Under the pieces are notes generated by a model. That model had not been told where the DNA came from. It ran no database searches and saw nothing but the letters and a program-made list of their open reading frames with translations. Positions 26,042 through 35,079 of a stretch of 64,000 bases of DNA are shown piece by piece (positions within the stretch are counted from its first letter, which is position 1; every line of letters begins with the position of its first letter). Made by a program: the position numbers and the translations under genes. Location: NCBI RefSeq assembly GCF_950066645.1, contig NZ_CATMFB010000014.1, positions 1-64,000 on the forward strand, read 5' to 3'. The stretch is from an uncultured Thalassolituus sp. GTDB lineage: Bacteria; Pseudomonadota; Gammaproteobacteria; Pseudomonadales; Oceanobacteraceae.

Positions 26042-27286
26042 TCAGTGTGCTTCCTGCTCTGTTTTATCCCAGGATGGGAATGGGTCGGGCAGGGTTTTCC
26101 AGAGGCTTTTACCCGCCAGCAGCTCGTCGTCACTCAGGAGGCAGTCGTCGAGTGCCTGAGTAAACCCCCGACGATCAAGATTCTGACCAATAAACACCAG
26201 CTCCTGGCGCATGTCTCCGAAAGGTTCTGCCCATTGCGACTGGATCGAGGCGAGATAGTCCGGGTCCTGAGGCCAGTTTTCTTGCGGCACTGCCTTCCAG
26301 AACATACCGGCGAATCCGTAGCGTGCGATGCCTCCTGCCTGACTCCACTGGCCTGCAAATTCAGGGCGGCTTGCCAACCAGAAATATCCCTTCGACCGGA
26401 TCAGCTTTCCGTGAGATCGGGTATTGTGGAGAAAATCATAGAATTTACCCGGATGAAAAGGTCGGCGTGCGGTATAGGTAAAGCTGGTGATTCCATATTC
26501 TTCGGTCTCTGGAATATGCTCTCCGCGCATTTCTTTCAGCCATCCCGGCGCCTGCTGGGCGCGCTCAAAATCGAACAGACCGGTGCCCAGAACTTCTCCG
26601 ATATTGATGTTGCCGTGGCGGATAGGTATTACCCGTGCCTGTGTGTTCAGGGTTGTAATAATGGCCTGCAGACGCTCCACATCGGCGGCAGGTGCGAGGT
26701 CGGTTTTGCTGATAAGGATAACATCAGCAAATTCGATCTGATCGACAAGAAGGTCGCTGACACTGCGTTCGTCGTCTTCTCCCAGTGATTCGCCTGTGTC
26801 GCTCAGAGCTTTGGCTTCGTCGTAATCATGAAGAAAGTTAACGGCATCAACTACAGTGACCATAGTATCCAGAGTGGCAATATCAGACAGCGATTCGCCA
26901 TTTTCATCGGCAAAGGTAAATGTCTCGGCGACCGGAAGCGGCTCGGAGATACCTGTGGACTCGATAACGAGGTAATCGAATTTTCTTTCTTTGGCCAGCT
27001 TGCCTACTTCGATCAGCAGGTCTTCCCGCAAAGTACAGCAGATACAGCCATTACTCATTTCAACCAGCTTTTCTTCGCTGCGATTCAGCGTCACTTCGTT
27101 GCGTACGAAGTTTGAGTCGATATTGATCTCGCTCATATCGTTGACGATGACAGCTACCCGGCGCCCCTCCCGGTTGTTGAGGATGTGACTCAGCACGGTT
27201 GTCTTGCCAGCGCCCAGAAACCCCGACAGCACAGTGACCGGCAACTTTACCTGCACGGGCGGTTGCTCTTTGTTCGTTGTGTACAT
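26042..27286 (-). CDS. COG0523 (CobW/ZigA-type) GTPase metallochaperone
   Basis: 414 residues. P-loop GFLGAGKTT (about 22-30), the metal-binding CxCC motif [14 protein letters not shown], Walker [14 protein letters not shown], NKxD-like SKTD, and a C-terminal CobW_C domain ([20 protein letters not shown]). Zur-regulated COG0523 proteins deliver zinc to essential enzymes during zinc shortage. A Zur-like box lies at 27332-27346 and the locus faces a ZnuD-like receptor, so a zinc role is more likely than cobalt. Confidence 0.9.
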   Translation of the reverse strand: MYTTNKEQPPVQVKLPVTVLSGFLGAGKTTVLSHILNNREGRRVAVIVNDMSEINIDSNFVRNEVTLNRSEEKLVEMSNGCICCTLREDLLIEVGKLAKERKFDYLVIESTGISEPLPVAETFTFADENGESLSDIATLDTMVTVVDAVNFLHDYDEAKALSDTGESLGEDDERSVSDLLVDQIEFADVILISKTDLAPAADVERLQAIITTLNTQARVIPIRHGNINIGEVLGTGLFDFERAQQAPGWLKEMRGEHIPETEEYGITSFTYTARRPFHPGKFYDFLHNTRSHGKLIRSKGYFWLASRPEFAGQWSQAGGIARYGFAGMFWKAVPQENWPQDPDYLASIQSQWAEPFGDMRQELVFIGQNLDRRGFTQALDDCLLSDDELLAGKSLWKTLPDPFPSWDKTEQEAH

Positions 27287-27331
27287 TATCTCATCTCACG
27301 TTGCTCATATTTCCTTTATGGTAATATATAT

Positions 27332-27346
27332 TGTTATAACATAACA
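27332..27346 (-). promoter_or_regulatory. Zur-box-like operator upstream of the COG0523 gene
   Basis: TGTTATAACATAACA differs from the core TGTTATANTATAACA by one base and sits in the wider dyad ATTGTTAT-N3-ATAACAAT. It lies 46 bp before the start. Between box and gene, AAGGAAAT ATG opens a five-codon frame (MSNVR, stop) ending 7 nt before the GTPase ATG. Confidence 0.75.
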
Positions 27347-27414
27347 ATAATGCTGGCGTGAGACGGCGCTGGGACTTGCCTCGTAAAATGAAGCGATGAC
27401 GAGTCAGAGGGCAA

Positions 27415-27461
27415 GTGAGCGGAGAGGTAAGCGGAGAGGTAGGCGGATAAGTGAGCGGGTT
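27415..27461. repeat. Short degenerate 12-bp tandem repeats
   Basis: About four units related to GCGGAGAGGTAA (the last GCGGATAAGTGA) in the 259-bp gap between the COG0523 gene and the beta-helix gene. No ORF with coding character or RBS is visible here. Confidence 0.5.
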
Positions 27462-27545
27462 GTCTTGAGTGCTGCCGCGAGGGGGATTTATAGTGCTGGT
27501 GGGCGTACAAAGAAATGTGCCGCCCAAGGGGCGGCACGGTGAAGA

Positions 27546-29297
27546 TCAGTTGAGGAAGCTGTCCATAGCAGCTTCAAGCGTTGGCAGGGTGCTGCCCGTT
27601 CCTTCACTGAAGTAGTAGCTGTCTTCTTTTACTGATACATCAAACTTCTGTTCGTAGCTGTCAAACCCGGTCAGGTTGTCCGCGATTTCCGTGCGACTGA
27701 TGGTGACGTTGTTACTGGCAGTCGCGGTATTCGCCGAGTTAATCCTGTAGCGGTTCGCAACATTGTTCTCGACGATGATGTTTTCAGGCAGGTACTTGCC
27801 TGATTTATCTTTCTCGGTCTGCACCCACATATAGCGTCCGGTGGCATCATCACTGACGGTCACCGTGTTGTTTTTGATCACACCGTCGCGACCCCAGAAA
27901 ATGGTGATGCCATGCCAGTGGTTGCTGATCAGCGTGTTGTTAGCGATCTCAAAGTTGGTGTACAGACCATCGAACACCACGATACCTTGTCCGGCAGACT
28001 GATACGGTCTGGTTGGGTCGGTACTCGCCTGATAAAAGTTGTTGCTAATTTTCACGTTGTCGAATTCGGTGCCCAGCGGGTAAGCAAACCCCTGAATAAA
28101 GTCATCGTGATTAGCGTCGCCATCGTCACCGCTGACGTAGTGGTCCAGACCAATGTTGCCATCCAGGGTGATGTCTGAACCGAGAGGGCGCATAAAATCA
28201 GCCGAGATATTTTTAATCAGGTTGTTTTTAATCAGTGCTTTCAGTGACTGAATTTCCTGACTCATTGCGTTATCGCGTACGTAAGTCGAGATGCCCATAC
28301 GCAGATTGGTCAGTTCATTTTTATAGGCGGTAGAGCACTTACCACGACGGAACATAATGCCGCTGCCAACTTCCTGCCATTTCTGAGCATCCCAGTATTC
28401 GTGATCATCGCCGCCACTGATGTGGTTGTGATCGAACATAATGTTGTGAGTATCGTAAGTTGATACCAGGAATCCACTAGTATCCTTGCCTATATCCAGA
28501 CCAGTGAAGCGGATGTTCTTAACGTAAGACAGTGAAACGCTGCCAATTGAAGCACCTTCTTCGCCGATAATCGTTAACCATGGAGCATCGACGTCCATCA
28601 AGTTGCTGTGACGTGAACTCAATGAGAGAGAGTCTTCATGTCTTCTGAGTTTTACCGTCATGCCCGCTTTAATCGTGCCATCGTTAAACAGTTCCTGCAG
28701 GCTGCGTGGCTCTGAATCATCCAGCACCAGAACTTCGCCATAGCCTTCCTGCGAGTATTCGCGACAGGATGGATACACGGGCAGTGCTGGCATAGCCGAC
28801 TCAAGTGCGATCGGTGCTTCAGGTTCTTCTACTTCGACAGTGCGGTACGCCGCGAACGCTGAAATATCGAACGGAGCATAATCTTTGTTGTGGTAGCGGC
28901 AGAAACCGACCGAAACCCGAGTGGTGTCGAATGTCAGTTCGTGGCTCAGGGCGCTACCACCTGCACGGCCGCCGATGCCTTTGTATTGCCCATTGCCCCA
29001 GGTCAGCAGGCGGAGTGATAGTTTATTTTCGAGAGCTTCCTGTGGGTCGATCTGAAGGGTGACGTGTTCACCAGTTTTGAAATCGACGTTGATATTTTTC
29101 ACTGAACAGTAGTGTCCGCTTTCCGGAAACTGATAGGTATTGCCAGTCAGAGACGCATTACTGCCTTCCAGTTTAAAGCCCACAGAAGACAGGTCGTCTG
29201 TATTAACGATGTCTTCATTGACGTACTTTGCAGACGACAGGGCACTGAGGGTTGAAAGTGCGATGACTGTAGTCAGTTTCCCAGGATTAAACTTCAT
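27546..29297 (-). CDS. Secreted right-handed parallel beta-helix protein
   Basis: 583 residues. The start ATG 29297 has GGAGG 5 nt upstream and opens a signal peptide (KLTTVIALSTLSALSSA); a longer frame to 29372 lacks an RBS. The N-terminal 170 residues look like a beta-sandwich with Cys pairs (HYCSVKNINVDF, GFCRYHNKDYAPF). Residues about 270-520 show beta-helix rungs with recurring N-rich turns (HNIMFDHNHISGG, LIKNNLIKNI, NFEIANNTLISN, GVIKNNTVTV). Polysaccharide lyases and adhesins share this fold; no catalytic set is certain. A CRP-like site lies upstream. Confidence 0.7.
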   Translation of the reverse strand: MKFNPGKLTTVIALSTLSALSSAKYVNEDIVNTDDLSSVGFKLEGSNASLTGNTYQFPESGHYCSVKNINVDFKTGEHVTLQIDPQEALENKLSLRLLTWGNGQYKGIGGRAGGSALSHELTFDTTRVSVGFCRYHNKDYAPFDISAFAAYRTVEVEEPEAPIALESAMPALPVYPSCREYSQEGYGEVLVLDDSEPRSLQELFNDGTIKAGMTVKLRRHEDSLSLSSRHSNLMDVDAPWLTIIGEEGASIGSVSLSYVKNIRFTGLDIGKDTSGFLVSTYDTHNIMFDHNHISGGDDHEYWDAQKWQEVGSGIMFRRGKCSTAYKNELTNLRMGISTYVRDNAMSQEIQSLKALIKNNLIKNISADFMRPLGSDITLDGNIGLDHYVSGDDGDANHDDFIQGFAYPLGTEFDNVKISNNFYQASTDPTRPYQSAGQGIVVFDGLYTNFEIANNTLISNHWHGITIFWGRDGVIKNNTVTVSDDATGRYMWVQTEKDKSGKYLPENIIVENNVANRYRINSANTATASNNVTISRTEIADNLTGFDSYEQKFDVSVKEDSYYFSEGTGSTLPTLEAAMDSFLN

Positions 29298-29525
29298 ATG
29301 ACCTCCACAAGGACAAGCTGATTCGAAGCAACTCGATATTAGCAGTGAGAATTTCGTGAGGAGGGTGGGCACACAATTTAATACAGTGTTAAAAACTGAA
29401 ATTAATGTATTTTTTAGGTTAATTGATAGTTTTAAAAATATAATAAAATCAATTGGTTATGGTTTTATGAATTGCAATAAATTACATGCCGGAAATGAAG
29501 GTTTACAGTAAGCTCGTTGCTGTAT

Positions 29526-29541
29526 TGTGATGGCCATCACA
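29526..29541. promoter_or_regulatory. Perfect CRP/Vfr-type site TGTGATGGCCATCACA
   Basis: This fits TGTGA-N6-TCACA exactly and is fully palindromic. It lies in the gap 29298-29638, 229 bp upstream of the beta-helix gene and 98 bp past the end of the PhlG-like gene. Between it and the beta-helix gene is a very AT-rich stretch (29380-29480) that may hold the promoter. Confidence 0.6.
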
Positions 29542-29597
29542 GGGGGATTTTTCTTAACAGGCCCGGTATATCGCTGGTGAGAGGAACAGGAAGGCAT

Positions 29598-29632
29598 CAG
29601 AGCAGAGGCCGGTGTTGCCCGCCTCTGCTCTG
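29598..29632 (-). terminator. Hairpin after the PhlG-like gene
   Basis: CAGAGCAGAGGC and GCCTCTGCTCTG form a 12-bp perfect stem with an 11-nt loop, 6 bp beyond the stop codon on the minus strand. There is no clear T-run, so it may act as an mRNA 3' stabiliser as well as a terminator. Confidence 0.55.
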
Positions 29633-29638
29633 CAAGGC

Positions 29639-30805
29639 TCAGTCGAGTTCCTGTTCGGCGAAGAGCGCAGGCAGGAAGTACTGCAGCATCTGCATTTCCT
29701 GAAGCGCGTGTTTACCCAGTTCGTCGGTAAAGCCAGGCATTACCCAGTTGAGGAAGAACGGCACGTTGAAAGTTGAGCGCATCACAATGCCATCGCCTGT
29801 GGCGTTCATCTGGTATTCGTGAATCATGTCCTGAGGCATGATCCCGCTCAGGCCATCAAGGTCTGTTTTTGCATACAGCCAATGGTTGTATTCAACGCGT
29901 TCAGCAGCATCTTCTTTTGGTAGCCAGGTGATCAGCAGGGCGTTTTTGTAGGGCCCCAGATATTCGACAACCCGCTGGACCGCACCCACTGAGTAGGTGG
30001 TGTTGTTTGGGCTGGATGGCGCCTCGAGCCATTCAAAGCTGAGGTGAGCGGTCGGGTGCCAGCGTTGGTAGCGGTAGGTGCTGTCAATGTTATCCCACCA
30101 CCAGTTCATCATGTCGGGAGTCAGGCCTTTAATTTCCTGGTCGACAATCACTGTACGGAGCCAGAAGCCATTCTTCTCTACACGATAGGTGCCACGGGAT
30201 TCGAGTTCTTCTTCAATGAATTCTTCCTGAAACATATCCGGCAGGAAGTCAGTCATATTGTTCAGGTCAGTACGCAGGTGTTCGGTGACTGTGGCGCGGA
30301 TACCCGGGAAGGCAACAGCAACGACATCAGGGAGAAGCAGCGTTGCATGAACATCGGTCCCGGTCAGGCTTTCATCCGGGGCATAGTCGTACACCAGCCA
30401 GCCATTGCCCGGCACTGAGAGATCTTCAAGGCCACGGAAGCGGATTTCCGCGACCAGCTGATAGTCGCCTGCGGCGGTGTTAAAAGGCTCGTCCCAGGTC
30501 ACCTGAGTGTCTATGGTAAAACCACCCAGGTATTCCGTCAGGTTCTGAACTGTACCTGTGGCCAGTTCCAGGGTCGCTGCATCTGCAGGGGGAACGACCA
30601 GCTCGTAGCCCACATGGTGTTCTGGATTCCAGTCAATAAAGCGCTCCTCGGTGCGGATGTTATTCCACCACCAGTCGAGCATCTCCGGAGCCACGTCTTC
30701 AATATTCTGATCGAACTCCAGGGCGATGCTATAGCCTTCCGGGAGTCCGGCCTGAGCATTGCCAGCCGCAATCACCAGCGCGAGTGTAGTCAGGGTTTTT
30801 TTCAT
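29639..30805 (-). CDS. Periplasmic protein with two tandem DAPG-hydrolase (PhlG)-like domains
   Basis: 388 residues with a signal peptide ending NAQA-G. The same motif set occurs twice. Unit 1 (about 36-200) has PEMLDWWWNNIRTEERFIDW with NPEHH, and ends in TVTEHLRTDLNNMTDFLP. Unit 2 (about 225-385) has PDMMNWWWDNIDSTYRYQRW with HPTAH, and ends in GKHALQEMQMLQYFLP. The WWW...RYxxWHPxxH pattern recalls the PhlG family, zinc enzymes that cut C-C bonds of acylphloroglucinols. Substrate and location here are unknown, and only some metal-ligand His are visible in unit 1. AAAGGA precedes the ATG. A TetR gene is divergent. Confidence 0.55.
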   Translation of the reverse strand: MKKTLTTLALVIAAGNAQAGLPEGYSIALEFDQNIEDVAPEMLDWWWNNIRTEERFIDWNPEHHVGYELVVPPADAATLELATGTVQNLTEYLGGFTIDTQVTWDEPFNTAAGDYQLVAEIRFRGLEDLSVPGNGWLVYDYAPDESLTGTDVHATLLLPDVVAVAFPGIRATVTEHLRTDLNNMTDFLPDMFQEEFIEEELESRGTYRVEKNGFWLRTVIVDQEIKGLTPDMMNWWWDNIDSTYRYQRWHPTAHLSFEWLEAPSSPNNTTYSVGAVQRVVEYLGPYKNALLITWLPKEDAAERVEYNHWLYAKTDLDGLSGIMPQDMIHEYQMNATGDGIVMRSTFNVPFFLNWVMPGFTDELGKHALQEMQMLQYFLPALFAEQELD

Positions 30806-30825
30806 GTTCAGATCCTTTTGGTATT

Positions 30826-30857
30826 TTTATAGTACGATTGGATTATATTGGTAGGAC
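30826..30857 (-). promoter_or_regulatory. Promoter of the PhlG-like gene, similar to the alkB promoter
   Basis: On the minus strand the -10 TATAAA (30826-30831) is preceded by ATATAATCCAATCGTAC. The alkB promoter reads CAATATAACAATCAAAC before the same TATAAAAA. No good -35 is present, suggesting an activator or operator overlap. The shared block is too long to dismiss as a -10 alone. Confidence 0.5.
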
Positions 30858-30957
30858 GCCCCTTTGCAACCACATCTGAGGCCAGAATTCGTCAGGAAAC
30901 ATGCATAGGAGGGGCAGGGAAGGTATGATCAGACTAACAATAAGAGAGTGAATTGCA

Positions 30958-31572
30958 GTGAGAGAAGCCAGAAGCCCCGGCCGTCGCAGTGCCGATGAAG
31001 CCGCCCGTACCCGCCGGGCTATCCTTGATAATGCGTTGCGCCTGTTCTCAGAGAAGGGCTTTGATCTGACCAGTGTGCGTGAAATTGCCGCAGCGTCCGA
31101 TATCAGCCATGGTGTTCTTCGTTATCACTTCGGGTCTAAGATGGATATCTGGATCAGTGTGATGGATCGCGCCTTTGATCTGTATCGCGAAGAGATGATG
31201 CCCGTGGTTGAAGCGGCGGTAGATTCTGATAACGCCCTCGAAGCCTTCCGTAAGGTGGTCTCAGTTTTTATCCGCCTGACGTGTGAACGACCTGAGTTCG
31301 CACGGTTATTCATTCGTGAAACCAGCCAGCAGGGGCCGCGTGCAGATTACTGTCAGGCAAACTTTTCGGCCCTGCACCTGGCCATTGGCGAGCTGTTCAA
31401 TCGAGCGCGGAGTCAGTCGTCAGCGTTAGAGTTTCATTCTAACGACTCGTTCTTTTATGCCCTGATGAGTCTTACTCACTTCCGTCTGTTACATCCCGGA
31501 GTGGCGTTTGCGCCTGAGCTGCAAGACAGTGAACAGGTTCAGGCCCTGGTCATGAAGGTGCTTTTCCGCTGA
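30958..31572 (+). CDS. TetR-family transcriptional regulator
   Basis: 204 residues. Canonical TetR N-terminus: TRRAILDNALRLFSEKGFDL, then the helix-turn-helix TSVREIAAASDISHGVLRYH and FGSK (about residues 18-62). The C-terminal ligand-binding domain is all-helical and unassigned. It starts at GTG 30958 with GAGAG upstream. Divergent from the PhlG-like gene across 150 bp, so it is the obvious candidate regulator of that gene. Confidence 0.9.
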   Translation: MREARSPGRRSADEAARTRRAILDNALRLFSEKGFDLTSVREIAAASDISHGVLRYHFGSKMDIWISVMDRAFDLYREEMMPVVEAAVDSDNALEAFRKVVSVFIRLTCERPEFARLFIRETSQQGPRADYCQANFSALHLAIGELFNRARSQSSALEFHSNDSFFYALMSLTHFRLLHPGVAFAPELQDSEQVQALVMKVLFR

Positions 31573-31626
31573 AAACATTGCCTGATCCCTTAAATAATGC
31601 GGGCAAGGTCACATTACCGATCTTCT

Positions 31627-31636
31627 TTGTAGGACA
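31627..31636 (+). promoter_or_regulatory. TTGTAGGACA motif upstream of the binding-like protein gene
   Basis: The same 10-mer occurs in the alkB promoter on the minus strand, where it extends to the dyad ATTGT-AGG-ACAAT. A separate 6-bp dyad ATTGAG-N6-CTCAAT lies at 31650-31667. GntR/FadR-type regulators bind TTGT-N3-ACAA-like dyads. Confidence 0.4.
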
Positions 31637-31741
31637 TTTCTTACACAGCATTGAGTAGTGTCTCAATAGCGTCTAGGCTGGTATTAACTAACCGGATGTT
31701 CACAGTACAGGGTGTTGTACGTCATTCAGAGGAAAAAACGC

Positions 31742-32524
31742 ATGAACCTTACTTTGCTGAGGTCTCTGGGAGTCGCTGCTGTCTCTGTTATGAGCCTCAC
31801 GTCACTGAGCGTATCTGCTGCTGACGAGACTGCTCCTGAGACAGAAAGCCCGGTAGTGATTGCCATTCCGAATTTTGATGATGACCCTGAGAACGGCATA
31901 GAACATCCGTTAGTAGAATTCATCCGCACCTGGGAGGGGCTCTCGGGTCGCGAGCTGTTGATTGAGCGCTTTCCTTTTAAACGTTCAATGAAAATGGCTA
32001 CCTCCGGTCAGGCCGACTTTCACTTTCCTCTGATCAGAGATCCGGAAGTCGATGCCGCGGGTCTGCCGTTTGATTATTCAAGCACCCGTATTACTACCGT
32101 GAATTTCGTGCTCTACACCCGTGAGGGTGAGACGATTGATATGGAACATCCGGAGAACTACCGGTTGACGACCCACGGTGGACACGGAAATCTGTTTCCG
32201 TTCCCGATTGAGGAAGATTACTCAGTAGAAGGGTCGCTGATGAAGCTGAAGACTGGCCGTATCGACGGGTATATCTTTGCCGACAATGCTGGCGACCCGG
32301 TGATTCTTGAACTGGGTCTGACAGGTATTCAACGCAGTCTGTACAAAGTGTACGACGTCCATGCAGTGATTGAACGGGGGCCGCGTGGAGAAGCTGCCGA
32401 TCAGTTCATCACCGACACTATGAACAAAGCCCGCGAGGCCACTCTGCCGGCGGTTGTTCAGGGTATTCCATACAACGACTGGCAACCACGCGAGCATGTG
32501 ACGCCCGCGGTGGTTCAGAAGTAA
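31742..32524 (+). CDS. Periplasmic substrate-binding-protein-like protein (family 3 type)
   Basis: 260 residues. Signal peptide to about residue 25 (LTSLSVSAADE). The body follows the small amino-acid-binding-protein plan: VVIAIPNFDDDPENG, then FPFKRSMKMATSGQADFHFP, TVNFVLYTREG, and LKTGRIDGYIFADNAGD. No transporter genes are adjacent, so it may be a stand-alone sensor or binding protein. I use ATG 31742 with GAGGA 8 nt upstream. It ends 5 bp before the convergent DUF3089 gene. Confidence 0.7.
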   Translation: MNLTLLRSLGVAAVSVMSLTSLSVSAADETAPETESPVVIAIPNFDDDPENGIEHPLVEFIRTWEGLSGRELLIERFPFKRSMKMATSGQADFHFPLIRDPEVDAAGLPFDYSSTRITTVNFVLYTREGETIDMEHPENYRLTTHGGHGNLFPFPIEEDYSVEGSLMKLKTGRIDGYIFADNAGDPVILELGLTGIQRSLYKVYDVHAVIERGPRGEAADQFITDTMNKAREATLPAVVQGIPYNDWQPREHVTPAVVQK

Positions 32525-32529
32525 GACGT

Positions 32530-33726
32530 TTACTGGCTGAGCCAGTGGTTGATCTGATCTGAGGCAAGGCGGATCAGGTCGCCCTGTGCCAGATTTACGT
32601 CGATCAGATGCAGGCCCCATCCTTTCACTACAATCAGCTCTCCCCGATATTCGTCGGCCCTTGGGTCGTCGGCATCAATCTCTATGCTTACCTCAAGATA
32701 ATGAGTGCCGTCGCTGTTGCGGATACATTGACCAGAGAACTGTCCGGGAACGCTGTAAAAATCCGCTTTATTGCGGGCCGACAGGTTTTTCCACCAACTG
32801 CGGTACGGGCCACCACTGCCTTTTATTGCCAGTAACACATCAAATGCATAGGGCTGATCAAACGGCAGGCGCACGTCCAGAGCTTCTTCACCTCCGGCGA
32901 GCGCAGCGGGATGGGTGCAGGCCATCTCAAAACCTTCTGATGGGGCTGCGCCGAAGCGGGGTGTTGCCAGTTCCGGGTCATCCTGACGGAAGCTGGAGTA
33001 AGCAACCACACAGCCACTCTGGCCTCCATGAGAACAGAGTGGTGTTTCGCTGAAAGTACCGCCGATGGTGCCGCCGACCGGTACTTCAATACCGGTACCG
33101 ATCAGATGCGCAGCGACCAGGCGGGACTGCCGCTCGGGTTGACCCTCAAACTCTTCCTGAATCAGTCGCGCCAGCAGGCGGGCCCCCTGGGAGTGCCCGA
33201 CGAGCAGAACGCCGCGTCCCTGATTTTCATGGGTCAGATAATGCAGAAAGGCATTACGGACATCGGCATAGGCGGTTTCGTTAGCTGCGGCCAGGGTGTC
33301 TTCTGACACAAGACCGTCACCCAGAGCGCCTATACCCAGATAGGTAAGAGTCCGCTGACGGTAAACCGGAGCGTACTGGCGACAGATTTCTCCGTAACGA
33401 CCGAATTGAATGGCGGTGGTGTCTTTTTCCTGAGCATCCGGACGCAGGTTGCTACTGGCTGTGATATCCGTCGAGGCCGTCGGGTACACATAAAAGCAGT
33501 CGATCGCCGGAGAGGATTCGATATATCCCGGCATAACCGAGCTGCTGCCGTTGGCTGCGACCGAAATAAACGACTGATCCCGCTGGCAGACGTTGTTGTT
33601 GTCAGCCAGTTGCGGATGGCAGAGCCACAGGTCGTTGTCGCTGTAATCCGGATCTTCGGCTGCGTTCAGCAGTGCAGACGGTGTCAGCAGCAGAGCAACG
33701 AGTATCAGCTGAAAAATGCGCATCAT
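32530..33726 (-). CDS. DUF3089-family alpha/beta hydrolase, secreted
   Basis: 398 residues. A signal peptide (to about 22) leads into DNDLWLCHPQL, CFYVYPTASTDITAS (conserved DUF3089 start), then the nucleophile elbow GVLLVGHSQGARLLARLIQEE with Ser in GHSQG. The catalytic His is probably in the GDxH-like C-terminal region (VKGWGLHLIDVN). Four or more Cys suggest disulfides in the periplasm or outside. Probably a lipase or esterase; substrate unknown. Close to alkB and the PhlG-like gene. Confidence 0.8.
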   Translation of the reverse strand: MMRIFQLILVALLLTPSALLNAAEDPDYSDNDLWLCHPQLADNNNVCQRDQSFISVAANGSSSVMPGYIESSPAIDCFYVYPTASTDITASSNLRPDAQEKDTTAIQFGRYGEICRQYAPVYRQRTLTYLGIGALGDGLVSEDTLAAANETAYADVRNAFLHYLTHENQGRGVLLVGHSQGARLLARLIQEEFEGQPERQSRLVAAHLIGTGIEVPVGGTIGGTFSETPLCSHGGQSGCVVAYSSFRQDDPELATPRFGAAPSEGFEMACTHPAALAGGEEALDVRLPFDQPYAFDVLLAIKGSGGPYRSWWKNLSARNKADFYSVPGQFSGQCIRNSDGTHYLEVSIEIDADDPRADEYRGELIVVKGWGLHLIDVNLAQGDLIRLASDQINHWLSQ

Positions 33727-33865
33727 GATTCCTTATTATTTTTTCAGAGCATTCTACGCGGTGGATTCCTGCAGTCACTGACCGAACTGACAGGGTTACG
33801 AACTGGCCTGCAAAGCGGCGTTGCTTTAAGAGGGAGCAGAAGAGGGACAGAAGAGAAAAACAAAG

Positions 33866-33896
33866 ACACAGGGCACGAAGAAAGCGTGCCCTGTGT
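33866..33896 (-). terminator. Terminator of alkB
   Basis: ACACAGGGCACG and CGTGCCCTGTGT make a 12-bp perfect stem with a 7-nt loop. On the minus strand it is followed by CTTTGTTTTTC. It lies 25 bp beyond the alkB stop. Confidence 0.85.
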
Positions 33897-33921
33897 GATC
33901 AGAATTGCAGGTTGGTCGTGA

Positions 33922-35058
33922 TTACTGAGAGGTCAGCTGATCCTCTTCGCCCTTATAGTAGGCCTCGACGCGTGGATTCATCACTTTAAACCAGAGTGAA
34001 GGAATCAGAGCGAGAACCACCATGGTGGCGTAACCGCTTGGCAGCTGTGGGCTTTCGTCGTGGTGACGCAATACCTGATAACGACGTTTCGGATAGGCGT
34101 GGTGATCTGAGTGACGCTGCAGCTGTACCAGGAAGAGGTTGGTCAGCAGGTAGTTGCTGTTCCAGGAATGGTGGATCGTCGTACGCTCATAGCGACCGTT
34201 CTCCAGCTTGCGGCGATGCAGACCGTAATGTTCGATGTAGTTGACGATCTCCAGCAGAGTGAATGCGAAGAAACTCTGAGCGAAGAAGTAAGCCACGCCT
34301 TCCCAGCCCCAGATCAGACCGCTGGCAACGGCCAGCAGGGCCGAAATGCTGTACCACCAGATCAGCTCATTGCTCAGGCTGAAAGGTGACTTACCCTTAC
34401 GACGCAGTTGTGCCGCTTCAAGCTTCCACGCATTAAGGAAGTTGTGCAGGTAAGCGTGTGGCAGAAACTGATAAAGAGTCTGGTTGTAGCGTGATGACGA
34501 GGCGTCTTCAGGCGTAGAAACATGCACGTGATGGCCACGGACGTGCTCCACTTTAAACCCGGCGTAGCAGACGGTAGACAGCAACAGACCACCCACCCAC
34601 TGCTCAAGACGGCTGTCTTTGTGAATCAGCTCATGACCGACATTGATTGCCACAACGCCGCCCAGTGTACCGATGGACATGGCCAGGCCAATCTGTCCCA
34701 GCAGACCGATCTCAGGGCTGGTAAACAGGAAGCCCGCGTAGGTGATCGCAGCGACCTGGAAGGGCAATGTCATGATCGTGAGAAAACGGTACCACTTCTC
34801 TTCAGACATGGCTGGCACGTCGTCTTTTTCGTCAGGGTTAAACGGGTCCTGACCAACGATGTGATCAAGCACCGGAATCACACCGAATACAAATACGATT
34901 GGAAAGAAGAACCAGAGGTCGTTCATGCCAGTGTAGCGCCAGATTTCGCCCACCAGAGGTACCAGCAGTGCTGGAATCAGTACCAGCAGGTAACCCAGCT
35001 TCTTCAGCTGCATACGCCAGTCATCAGCACGGATGGTTTGAGCAGTAGCCTGTGTCAT
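33922..35058 (-). CDS. alkB: Alkane 1-monooxygenase AlkB
   Basis: 378 residues, an integral membrane non-heme diiron enzyme that hydroxylates n-alkanes to 1-alkanols with electrons from rubredoxin. His boxes: HELIHK (142-147), HVRGHH (172-177) and LQRHSDHH (313-320). The AlkB hallmark NYIEHYGL is at 273-280. TM helices lie at about 20-40, 48-66, 95-113, 120-140, 235-255, 258-275. AAGGA lies 8 nt before ATG. No rubredoxin gene is adjacent, so electron partners are elsewhere. A GntR gene is divergent; from memory, Alcanivorax alkB2 has the same neighbour. The product feeds into FadBA after oxidation. Confidence 0.97.
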   Translation of the reverse strand: MTQATAQTIRADDWRMQLKKLGYLLVLIPALLVPLVGEIWRYTGMNDLWFFFPIVFVFGVIPVLDHIVGQDPFNPDEKDDVPAMSEEKWYRFLTIMTLPFQVAAITYAGFLFTSPEIGLLGQIGLAMSIGTLGGVVAINVGHELIHKDSRLEQWVGGLLLSTVCYAGFKVEHVRGHHVHVSTPEDASSSRYNQTLYQFLPHAYLHNFLNAWKLEAAQLRRKGKSPFSLSNELIWWYSISALLAVASGLIWGWEGVAYFFAQSFFAFTLLEIVNYIEHYGLHRRKLENGRYERTTIHHSWNSNYLLTNLFLVQLQRHSDHHAYPKRRYQVLRHHDESPQLPSGYATMVVLALIPSLWFKVMNPRVEAYYKGEEDQLTSQ

Positions 35059-35079
35059 ACGTTGATCCTTGTCAGGGTT

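Noticed and set aside
27291-27537. Open frames over the short tandem repeats before the beta-helix gene
   Set aside because: Repetitive composition, no RBS, and no family; treated as intergenic.
33406-33921. 171-codon plus-strand frame opposite the DUF3089 gene
   Set aside because: Shadow of the well-supported hydrolase gene and of the alkB terminator.
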